NCBI GenBank assembly: GCA_965198905.1
Contig: OZ240678.1
Coordinates: forward strand, 3,658,001-3,722,000
Direction of reading: 5' to 3'
DNA: 64,000 bases
Source of the DNA: CAHJWH01 sp965198905
GTDB lineage: Bacteria; Pseudomonadota; Alphaproteobacteria; Caulobacterales; Caulobacteraceae
Below the pieces are notes generated by a model. It was not told the origin of the DNA. It made no database searches and saw only the letters and a program-made list of their open reading frames with translations. The number at the start of each line of letters is the position of its first letter. Position 1 is the first letter of the stretch. The position numbers were made by a program, and so were the translations under genes. Below, piece by piece: positions 35,477 through 42,450 of this stretch.

Positions 35477-36847
35477 TCAGCCGCCGTAGCCTTCCGGCAT
35501 CTCGTCTTCGGCGAACAACTCGTCCTTCGTCACCGGCATGTCCTGGACCTTGGCGCGCTCCAGGATCAGGTCGACCACCTTTTCCTCGTAGATCGGCGCG
35601 CGGAGCTGGGCTGAGGCCTGCGGGTTGTTGCGGAAGAAGTCGAAGGCCTGCTGCTGCTGGTCGCTGGGATAGCGCCTGATCTCGGCGATCAGCGCCTGCT
35701 GCATCTCCTGCTCGGAGACCTGCACATTGTTGCGCTGGCCGATCTCCGCCAGGATCAGGCCCAGGCGAACCCGGCGTTCCGCGATCTTGCGATACTCGGC
35801 GCGGAGCTGCTCCTCGGTCTTGTCCTTGTCCTCGTCGGACAGCTCGCCCGAGGCCCGCTCGGCCTCGACCTGGGCCCAGATGGCGCCGAACTCGTTCTCG
35901 ACCATGCCGGGGGGCAGGTCGAAATCGTGCTTCTCGTCCAGCACGTCGAGCAGGGCGCGCTTGGCCTTGAAGCGGCTGGCCTGGCCGTAACTTTGAGCGG
36001 TCTGGTTGCGGATCGCCTCCTTCAGGGCGTCCAGCGTATCGAAGCCGATGCGCTTTGCGAACTCGTCGTCCAGCGCCTCTTCGGCCTTGGGCGCGCGGAC
36101 CTCCTTGACGGTGGTCTCGAACTCCGCCGCCTTGCCGCGGAGCTGTTCGGCGGCATAGTCGTCTGGGAAGCTGACCTTGATGGTGACGACGTCGCCCGCC
36201 TTGGCGCCCTTCAACTGCTCCTCGAAGCCGGGGATGAAGCGGTTGGAGCCGATGGTGATCTCGCTCGCTTCGGCAGAGCCGCCCTCGAAGGCCTCGCCGT
36301 CGATGCGTCCGATGAAGTCGGCCACGACCATGTCGCCGTCTTCGGCCGCTTCACCTTCCGGCCTGGCTTCGTAGCTGCGGTTAGAGTCCGAGATCGCCCT
36401 CAGCTGGGTTTCAATCTCTTCGTCGGAAACCTCGTGCACCGGGCGCTTCAGCTCCAGCGTAGTGACGTCGACCGGCTCGAAATCGGGCATGACCTGAACG
36501 GCGAGGTCGAAGGCGAGGTCGGCCTGTCCGGCCAGCACCCTGTCGATGGTGGACTCGTCTAGCTGGAGGTCGGGCGAGGCGGCGACGCGGACCTTGGCCT
36601 CGTCAAGGGCCGCTTGCTGTCCTGTGTTCAGCGTCTCCTGGACGATCTCGCCCATCAGCGACTTGCCGTACATGCGCTTGACGTGGGCGGTGGGCACCTT
36701 GCCGGGGCGGAAGCCCTTGATGTTCATGCGTGGACGGAGTTCGGCGATCTTGGCCTCGAGCTTGTCGGCCAGGTCCTGCATGGGCACGGTGACGCCATAG
36801 ACGCGGCTCAGGCCCTCGCCGGACTTCTGGGTGATCTGCATCGCCAT
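35477..36847 (-). CDS. tig: Trigger factor
   Basis: The ribosome-bound chaperone and peptidyl-prolyl isomerase that meets nascent chains. The 456-residue protein has the N-terminal ribosome-binding domain with the signature MNIKGFRPGKVPTAHVKRMYG (GFRxGKxP loop contacting L23). The central FKBP-like PPIase domain (DGDMVVADFIGRIDGEAFEGG, FIPGFEEQLKGAKAGD, VSFPDDYAAEQLRGK) is followed by a long helical C-terminal domain rich in Glu/Arg/Gln, extending to QQQAFDFFRNNPQASAQLRAP. GGAAG lies at normal spacing before the ATG; the longer open frame upstream shows no homology. clpP/clpX, its frequent neighbours, are not next to it here. Confidence 0.96.
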   Translation of the reverse strand: MAMQITQKSGEGLSRVYGVTVPMQDLADKLEAKIAELRPRMNIKGFRPGKVPTAHVKRMYGKSLMGEIVQETLNTGQQAALDEAKVRVAASPDLQLDESTIDRVLAGQADLAFDLAVQVMPDFEPVDVTTLELKRPVHEVSDEEIETQLRAISDSNRSYEARPEGEAAEDGDMVVADFIGRIDGEAFEGGSAEASEITIGSNRFIPGFEEQLKGAKAGDVVTIKVSFPDDYAAEQLRGKAAEFETTVKEVRAPKAEEALDDEFAKRIGFDTLDALKEAIRNQTAQSYGQASRFKAKRALLDVLDEKHDFDLPPGMVENEFGAIWAQVEAERASGELSDEDKDKTEEQLRAEYRKIAERRVRLGLILAEIGQRNNVQVSEQEMQQALIAEIRRYPSDQQQQAFDFFRNNPQASAQLRAPIYEEKVVDLILERAKVQDMPVTKDELFAEDEMPEGYGG

Positions 36848-37007
36848 GATGGGTCTTCCGCCAACGCCGCGGGCCCGCCCGCGGGGATCTTCAAATGGAT
36901 GCGCCGCCCGGAGCCGGGGCCCAGGACGGCGAAGGATGGAGCTTGTACGTGAGCGGCCTGCGCCCGTCAAAGCCTCGGCGCGACACAAGCTTCCCCGCGG
37001 TCGAGGC

Positions 37008-37092
37008 TGGTGCGGATGAGAGGACTCGAACCTCCACGCCTTACGGCGCCAGAACCTAAATCTGGTGCGTCTACCAGTTCCGCCACATCCGC
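37008..37092 (-). tRNA. tRNA-Leu (anticodon TAG)
   Basis: An 85-nt class II tRNA with acceptor GCGGATG/CATCCGC, discriminator A and encoded CCA. Anticodon loop TTTAGGT gives TAG, reading CUN codons. A long variable arm (GCGCCGTAAGGCGT) and the D-arm GGCGGAACTGGTAGACGC are typical of tRNA-Leu. It lies between tig and the ICMT-like gene. Confidence 0.97.
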
Positions 37093-37153
37093 CAGGTCCG
37101 CTTCGGCGCTTACTACGCCGCTTCGATCCACGCCAGCTTGGAAGCCTTCGCCC

Positions 37154-37801
37154 TTAGAAAAGGCCGGGGACGAGGCGAAAGCGGGTCCGTTCCTGAAATG
37201 CGGCGTAGGCTGGATCGAGCCCCAGCAGGCGCTCCTCCGCCCGGATACGCACGATCTGGATGGCGAAGCTCACGCCGTAGACCATCAAGTTCCACAGGTT
37301 CGGCGACAGCAGCAGGAAGCCGATGTGGACCGTGACATAGCCCAGATACATCGGATGGCGCACGAGGCGGTAAGGGCCGTCCGCCTTCACACCGCGATTG
37401 GCCGGCACGATGCCGAAGCTGCGGCGCAGGGTCAGCTTGGCCCAGGCCTGCATCGCCAGTCCCATCACCAGCAGCGCGACGCCCGATCCCATGGGAATCA
37501 GCGGATGACCGGTGGAGGACGCCCGGGCGAGCAACGGTCCGATGGTCGCGGCGAAAGCCAGCATCCAGTCGCCTGCGCTGCGGGAAACGTCGGCGCTCGG
37601 CCGGCGGATCAGGATGAACAGGACGACCAGCGCTTCCGACGCCACCATGATCGCGTTGAACCAGTGCCCCTGATCCACCACGGCGCGGTAGTTGCGCACC
37701 GCGAAGCTGACGAACATGGCGAGCACCGCCGCGCGCTCCAGCAGGTCCATGCCCCGCCCGGCCGACCAGGGCGCAGGACGCTCGCTCACCAGGCTGGCCA
37801 T
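37154..37801 (-). CDS. ICMT/PEMT-like integral membrane methyltransferase family protein
   Basis: A 215-residue polytopic membrane protein with about five hydrophobic segments. The C-terminal half carries the family signature: GPYRLVRHPMYLGYVTVHIGF, and near the end IRAEERLLG, which together form the SAM-binding site in isoprenylcysteine carboxyl methyltransferases and phospholipid methyltransferases. Bacterial members have largely unknown substrates, possibly lipids or small hydrophobic thiols. A very strong ribosome site, GGAGGAG, precedes the ATG. It is downstream of the nnr gene on the same strand (54-bp gap). An internal Met near residue 18 is a possible alternative start. Confidence 0.85.
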   Translation of the reverse strand: MASLVSERPAPWSAGRGMDLLERAAVLAMFVSFAVRNYRAVVDQGHWFNAIMVASEALVVLFILIRRPSADVSRSAGDWMLAFAATIGPLLARASSTGHPLIPMGSGVALLVMGLAMQAWAKLTLRRSFGIVPANRGVKADGPYRLVRHPMYLGYVTVHIGFLLLSPNLWNLMVYGVSFAIQIVRIRAEERLLGLDPAYAAFQERTRFRLVPGLF

Positions 37802-37855
37802 GATCTCCTCCGGACGGTCGACGGCTGATCCTAGTCCGGCAGGCCTGCGAACCCG

Positions 37856-39346
37856 TTAACCGGCGCGCGCTCGCGACATCGCCAGCAAGTCCGCCAGGAC
37901 GGCGGGAAGACGATCGGGCAGGTCTTCGGAGATCAGGCCGGGTCCAAAGGATGCGCCCGCGCGAGCATGAATCCACGCCCCGGCGCAGGCCGCGTGAAAG
38001 CTCTCCAGATCCTGGGCCATCAGCCCTGCGATGATCCCGGCCAGGACGTCTCCCGACCCGGCGGTCCCAAGCCATGGCGCGGCGTTGGTGTTGACCACGG
38101 CGCGGCCGTCCGGGGCGGCGATGACGGTGTCCGGACCCTTCAGCAGGACGATCGCGCCGGCCCTTTGCGCGGCGGTTCGGGCGGCGGTGATCCGCTCGGG
38201 TGCAGCCTTGAGCAGGCCGGGGAAGATGCGCTCGAACTCGCCAGGATGGGGCGTGAGCACGTCGTCGCGGTCCAGGGCTGCGAACAGGTTGTCGGGGTCG
38301 TCGCGAAACGAGGTCAAGACGTCTGCATCGACCACCAGGGCTGCGCCGGTGCGCGCCAAGGCCAATAGGTTGGCCCGGGTGTCGACGCCGACGCCTGCGG
38401 CCGGACCGATCACGGCGGCATCGGCGTCCTGGGCGGCGTGATGCAGGTCAGCCTCGCCGTCGAACGGCTTGAGCATCACCGCTTCCAGGTGCGCCGCGTT
38501 CACGGGCAGGGCGTCGGGCGGCGACAGCACGGTCGACAGGCCGGCGCCGATCCGCAATCCGGCCCTGGCCGCCAGCCTGGCGGCGCCGGTGCTCCAGGCA
38601 TGTCCGCTGACCACGACCAGCCGACCCCGTTCGGTCTTGTAGGTACTGGTCTCGGGCCATGGAAATCGAGGCAGCCAAAGCTCGGGACCGTTCTCCGCCA
38701 GCAGGACGGGCCTGGACTGCAGAGCTGTCAGCCCGATGTCCGTCACGACGATCTCGCCGCAGAGTTCCCGTCCAGGTTCAAGGACATGGGCCGGCTTCTT
38801 ACGATGGAAGGTCACGGTCAAGGCCGCCTGTGGCGCATAGGTCGCCACTGCGCCGGTGTCGCCTTCAAGCCCCGATGGAAGATCGACGGAGACGATGGGG
38901 ATGGCGCGGGCCTCAAGCGCCTTCAGCACGCCTCCGGCCGTCGGATCCAGCGGCCGGCTCAGGCCGGCGCCGAACAGCGCGTCCACGGCGATCGAAGGGG
39001 CTTGCAGGTCGGCGTCCTCGAGCTTGACCAACGCTCCGGTCCAGTCCGACGCGGCGTCCCTGGCCGCGCCCGTCATAGCCTCGACATCGCCCAAGGCCGC
39101 CACCGTCACCGCCCAGCCCGTCGCCTGAAGCTGACGCGCGGCCACGAAGCCGTCCCCGCCGTTGTCGCCGGGGCCGCAGAGCACGAGCACCGGGCGAGGC
39201 GGATAGCGCGCCCGGATCGCGTCGGCGACGGCGGCCCCGGCGCGCTCCATCAGCGTGCGCAACGGCGTGCCGGCCGCACTCGCCGCGCGATCGGCCTCCC
39301 CCATCTGCGCGACGGTGAGGATTTCCCGCTCTCGGCCGTCTTCCAT
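37856..39346 (-). CDS. nnr: Bifunctional NAD(P)H-hydrate epimerase / ADP-dependent NAD(P)HX dehydratase
   Basis: Repairs hydrated, inactive NADH and NADPH. The 496-residue protein fuses two domains. Residues 10-215 are the YjeF-N epimerase (ERAGAAVADAI, VLCGPGDNGGDGFVAARQL, VDALFGAGLSRPL, VDLPSGLEGDTG). Residues 225-495 are the ribokinase-like dehydratase (GRLVVVSGHAWSTGAARLAARA, VIGPAAGVG, LTPHPGEFERIFP, VLLKGPDTVIAAPDGR, LGTAGSGDVLAGIIAGLMAQ). The fusion is the common bacterial form. The ATG is one codon after an in-frame GTG. It is divergent from glnB. Confidence 0.94.
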   Translation of the reverse strand: MEDGREREILTVAQMGEADRAASAAGTPLRTLMERAGAAVADAIRARYPPRPVLVLCGPGDNGGDGFVAARQLQATGWAVTVAALGDVEAMTGAARDAASDWTGALVKLEDADLQAPSIAVDALFGAGLSRPLDPTAGGVLKALEARAIPIVSVDLPSGLEGDTGAVATYAPQAALTVTFHRKKPAHVLEPGRELCGEIVVTDIGLTALQSRPVLLAENGPELWLPRFPWPETSTYKTERGRLVVVSGHAWSTGAARLAARAGLRIGAGLSTVLSPPDALPVNAAHLEAVMLKPFDGEADLHHAAQDADAAVIGPAAGVGVDTRANLLALARTGAALVVDADVLTSFRDDPDNLFAALDRDDVLTPHPGEFERIFPGLLKAAPERITAARTAAQRAGAIVLLKGPDTVIAAPDGRAVVNTNAAPWLGTAGSGDVLAGIIAGLMAQDLESFHAACAGAWIHARAGASFGPGLISEDLPDRLPAVLADLLAMSRARAG

Positions 39347-39451
39347 CACGCTCGACTTCGCCTCACGTCAGCACGGGCTATGGCGCGGAGTCTCCCGGGT
39401 GCTAAACCCCGTGCCGGGAGGCCTACCTGACAGGCTATCGGACCGCATAAA

Positions 39452-39790
39452 ATGAAGAAAATCGAGGCCGTGATAAAACCCTTCAAGCTCGACGAGGTGA
39501 AGGAGGCGCTGCAGGACATCGGCGTGCAGGGCATGACTGTGCTGGAGGCAAAGGGATACGGACGCCAGAAGGGCCACACCGAACTCTACCGCGGGGCCGA
39601 ATACGTGGTGGACTTTTTACCTAAGATGAAGATCGAGATCGCGGTGGCGGACGACGAGGTCGAACGGGTGGTCGAGGCGCTGGTGAACGCCGCGCGCACG
39701 GGCCGGATCGGCGACGGCAAGATCTTCGTGTCCGATCTGATCGACGTGATCCGCATCCGCACCGGCGAACGGGGCCCGCAGGCGATCTAA
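39452..39790 (+). CDS. glnB: Nitrogen regulatory protein P-II
   Basis: A 112-residue trimeric signal protein that reports 2-oxoglutarate, ATP/ADP and glutamine status to glutamine synthetase, NtrB and ammonium transporters. The sequence starts MKKIEAVIKPFKLDEVKEAL and has the T-loop GYGRQKGHTELYRGAEY with uridylylation site Tyr51, then the B-loop TGRIGDGKIFV and C-loop RIRTGERG. It closely resembles E. coli GlnB. No glnA follows, unlike the frequent glnB-glnA pair: the next gene is convergent and its stop lies five bases away. No strong ribosome site is seen. No amtB is adjacent, so GlnB rather than GlnK is assumed. Confidence 0.93.
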   Translation: MKKIEAVIKPFKLDEVKEALQDIGVQGMTVLEAKGYGRQKGHTELYRGAEYVVDFLPKMKIEIAVADDEVERVVEALVNAARTGRIGDGKIFVSDLIDVIRIRTGERGPQAI

Positions 39791-39794
39791 CCGC

Positions 39795-40805
39795 TCAGTC
39801 CTCCTCGTCATCCTCATAGCCGACGAGGCGCAGGGGGCGGGCGGCGAGGCCCTGGAGCTCAGCCCAGCGGGCCAGCGCTTCCTCCCGCCCGTGGGTGATC
39901 CAGAGTTCGGCTGGACGTAGCTCTCCCACGGTCGCTGTGAGTTCGTCCCAGTCGGCGTGGTCGGAGATGATCAAGGGCAGCTCCACGCCCTTCTGCCGCA
40001 CCCGTGCGCGAACGCGCATCCAGCCGCTGGCGAAGGCGGTCACCGGATCGGGGAAGCGCCGCGACCAGCGGTCTTGCAGGGTGGAAGGCGGCGCCACGAC
40101 GATCGCGCCCTTGAACGCGGCCTTCGGAAGACCCGCAGCGGGCTCGATCCGTCCCAGCGGCACGCCGTGGGCCTCGTAGAGAGCGTTCAGCTTCAGCAGG
40201 GCGCCATGGACGTAGATGGGGGCGTCATGACCGGCCAACCGCAGGAGCCGGATGATCCTCTGCGCCTTGCCCAGCGCATAGGCGCCCACGAGATGCGCCC
40301 GCTCCGGGAAGCGCGCCACCGACTCCAGCAACTGGCCGATCTCGGCCTCAGGTTCGGGGAAGCAGAAGACGGGCAGGCCAAAGGTCGCCTCGCTCACGAA
40401 CACGTCGCAGGGCACGGGCTCGAACGCCGCGCAGGTCGGATCGGCCCGACGTTTGTAGTCGCCCGAGACCACGATGGTCAGGCCCTTCCAGCGCACCACC
40501 GCCTGGGCCGAGCCGAGCACATGGCCGGCCGGCGCCAGACTGACCTCCACCTCGCCGCGCCGCACCGTCTCTCCATAGGGCGCAGGCTGGGTCTCGGCGG
40601 CGAAGTCCTCGCCGTAGCGCACGCGCATGATGTCGAGTGTCGCCGGGGTTGCCAGCACGGTCTCATGGCCTGAACGGGCGTGGTCGGCGTGGCCATGGGT
40701 GATGACCGCCCGGGCGACGGGACGTACGGGGTCGACGTAGAAGTCGCCAGGTGGGCAGTAGAGCCCCTCAGGCCTGGGGCACAGCAGGTCCTGAGGTCGA
40801 ATCAT
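39795..40805 (-). CDS. Ligase-associated DNA exonuclease-like MBL-fold protein
   Basis: A 336-residue metallo-beta-lactamase / beta-CASP-like nuclease. Motifs: ARAVITHGHADHARSGHE (metal motif HxHxDH), SLAPAGHVLGSAQAVVRW, LTIVVSGDYKRRADPTCAAF, and late LPLIISDHADWDELTAT and LWITHGREEAL. This matches the family annotated as ligase-associated DNA exonuclease, normally beside an ATP-dependent DNA ligase and Lhr-type helicase. Neither is present here. Instead it follows the ZorB-like gene by 50 bp on the same strand, suggesting co-transcription. The nuclease role is inferred from family only. The upstream part of the open frame has no homology, so the ATG giving MIRPQD is used. Confidence 0.85.
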   Translation of the reverse strand: MIRPQDLLCPRPEGLYCPPGDFYVDPVRPVARAVITHGHADHARSGHETVLATPATLDIMRVRYGEDFAAETQPAPYGETVRRGEVEVSLAPAGHVLGSAQAVVRWKGLTIVVSGDYKRRADPTCAAFEPVPCDVFVSEATFGLPVFCFPEPEAEIGQLLESVARFPERAHLVGAYALGKAQRIIRLLRLAGHDAPIYVHGALLKLNALYEAHGVPLGRIEPAAGLPKAAFKGAIVVAPPSTLQDRWSRRFPDPVTAFASGWMRVRARVRQKGVELPLIISDHADWDELTATVGELRPAELWITHGREEALARWAELQGLAARPLRLVGYEDDEED

Positions 40806-40855
40806 GGGGAGGGAGCGGACATCCCCCCGCGCGGTTCCCGGAAGGCTAAACCGCC

Positions 40856-41569
40856 CTATCGGGCCTGCTGCGGCGTCACTACGTTGAAGCGGATGTCGAT
40901 GCGACGGTTCAGGCGCTTGTTGGCCTCCGAGGTCTCCGCGACCACAGGGCGAGTCGGACCATAGCCGCTGACCCCGAACAGGGGCTGCGGGTCTGACGGC
41001 CTGAGGCGCGCGTTCTTGATCCGGGCCAAGCCAGGCGTTTGGCCCATCAGCGCACGATAGGTGTTCACCGCGCGATCGGCGGAGAGGTTCCAGTTGTCGC
41101 GCGCGCCGCTCATCTGGTCGGCGTCGGTGTGTCCCTCCACGAACACCGACTCCAGACCGCTCTGGGTGACGGGACACCCCGGCGGCAGGTGAACATCGGT
41201 GAAGCATGGCGCGTCGGCTTTGATCGCCGCGCCGACCTTGCGCAGGGCGTCCAGGCCTTCGGGCTTCACCGCGTCGCTGCCCTTGTCGAACAGCACGTCC
41301 TCGGGCAAGCGCAGGACCCCGGCGTCGGTGTCGATCACCACGTTCAGATGCTCGGCCCTGAGCTGCTGCTGAAGGTGCTCCAGCAACTGGGTTCGCCTGA
41401 CCTTGGTGTCGGTCAGCTCGTTGGTCGTCTGGCGGTACTGCAGGGCGTAATAGACCAGCATGACCATCAGCACGAAAACCAGGCCGACCATCATGTCGGT
41501 CATGGAGACGAAGTAGCTTTCCTCATGCTCGCCGCCCTGACGGCGGCGGACGGTGGCCATGGTGGTCAT
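40856..41569 (-). CDS. ZorB/MotB-like stator subunit with OmpA peptidoglycan-binding domain
   Basis: A 237-residue inner-membrane protein with one N-terminal span (about residues 24-44) that includes the putative ion-binding Asp25 (SMTDMMVGLVFVLM). A short coiled-coil-like stretch follows, then an OmpA/MotB domain: LFDKGSDAV, VFVEGHTDADQ (143-152), NLSADRAV and NRRIDIRF. Two cysteines (122, 132) could form a loop disulfide. The layout matches ZorB of Zorya phage defence and flagellar MotB; the residue number of the Asp and the domain spacing are closer to ZorB. It starts 10 bases after the ZorA-like stop, with GAGG before the ATG. No zorC, zorD or zorE neighbours are seen. Confidence 0.85.
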   Translation of the reverse strand: MTTMATVRRRQGGEHEESYFVSMTDMMVGLVFVLMVMLVYYALQYRQTTNELTDTKVRRTQLLEHLQQQLRAEHLNVVIDTDAGVLRLPEDVLFDKGSDAVKPEGLDALRKVGAAIKADAPCFTDVHLPPGCPVTQSGLESVFVEGHTDADQMSGARDNWNLSADRAVNTYRALMGQTPGLARIKNARLRPSDPQPLFGVSGYGPTRPVVAETSEANKRLNRRIDIRFNVVTPQQAR

Positions 41570-41579
41570 GACGGGCGCC

Positions 41580-42359
41580 TCAGGCTGCGCGGGCGCGGGG
41601 GTCGGCGAGCGTGCCCTTGATGGCGTTCAGCACATCGGTCTGACGCTTCAGCTCGTTCAGCTGTTCGCCGGCCAGCATCCCCGGCGACACCGGTGGGATG
41701 CGCGCGTCGATGATCTCGCAGAGATCCTCCACCGCTTCGTCGATGCGCGTGGCCCAGCGCCGCTCGAAGATGCGCAGGATCACCGAGGCGAGGATGCCCG
41801 CAATGGAGGTCCAGAACTTGGTGGCGGTGATGGTCAGCAGGCCCGACAGCGCCGCCTGCATAGTGGCGGTGCTGGCGTTGCCGGTCCCCAGCACGCTGGT
41901 GGCCTCGCTCAGCGCCGCCACGACACCGAGGAAGGTGAAGATCAGGCCGATGGCCACGAACAGGTTGGACCACCAGCCGAGCACGCCGGTCTCCGAGGTC
42001 ACGATGTTGAACACCGTCCAGGCTGGCGCGCCGCTGCGAAGTTCACCGGCGGGCGTAAACGTCAGCGAACTACGGAACGCCGCCCAGGCGCGCTCCAGGT
42101 TGAAGCTCTGCCTGTCCGGCCGCGACATGGTGGCGGAGACCTGCTCGAGCTCCGAAGGGGTGACGCTGCGCGGGAAATCCACGATCCGGCGCATCACCGC
42201 CTTACGGATCGGCACGACTCGGCTGAAATAAACGCCGAACAGGATCAGCACGGCGGCGAACAGGATCAGTCCCGCCAGACCCAGCGCCACGCCCTTGGTG
42301 CTGAACAGGGCGATCAGCAGGCCGGTCAAGGTGTCGTTGAGAGCAGTTAAACCCGGCAT
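41580..42359 (-). CDS. ZorA/MotA-like stator subunit
   Basis: A 259-residue membrane protein with about three strong spans (residues 22-45, 128-152, 172-197). The region LGWWSNLFVAIGLIFTFLGVVAAL followed by LSGLLTITATKFWTSIAGILAS is the MotA/TolQ/ExbB proton-channel core, in the ZorA subtype pattern. The cytoplasmic loop between the first two spans holds SRPDRQSFNLERAW. Beyond the last span there are only about 60 residues, whereas ZorA of typical Zorya systems has a tail of several hundred. It is the first gene of a group with the ZorB-like subunit and the MBL nuclease, and begins 91 bp after gyrB ends. The function is uncertain. Confidence 0.82.
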   Translation of the reverse strand: MPGLTALNDTLTGLLIALFSTKGVALGLAGLILFAAVLILFGVYFSRVVPIRKAVMRRIVDFPRSVTPSELEQVSATMSRPDRQSFNLERAWAAFRSSLTFTPAGELRSGAPAWTVFNIVTSETGVLGWWSNLFVAIGLIFTFLGVVAALSEATSVLGTGNASTATMQAALSGLLTITATKFWTSIAGILASVILRIFERRWATRIDEAVEDLCEIIDARIPPVSPGMLAGEQLNELKRQTDVLNAIKGTLADPRARAA

Positions 42360-42423
42360 CTACCATTCCGATCAGAGCGCCCGCGGCCTTTTCGACCGTC
42401 CGACCGCGGAGAGCAAGCTTTGA

Positions 42424-42448
42424 CCCCTCTCCCGCAAGGGGAGAGGGG
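42424..42448. repeat. Single palindromic unit between gyrB and the zorA-like gene
   Basis: CCCCTCTCCC and GGGAGAGGGG flank a GCAAG loop, giving a 10-bp perfect stem immediately after the gyrB stop. The core equals the inner hairpin of the composite element near 33.9 kb. In the leftward transcript no T-run follows, so its role as a terminator is uncertain. Confidence 0.75.
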
Positions 42449-42450
42449 GT

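Noticed and set aside
39795..42359. Complete Zorya phage-defence system
   Set aside because: Only ZorA- and ZorB-like subunits are present; neighbours are gyrB, an MBL nuclease and glnB, and no ZorC, ZorD or ZorE homologue is visible.
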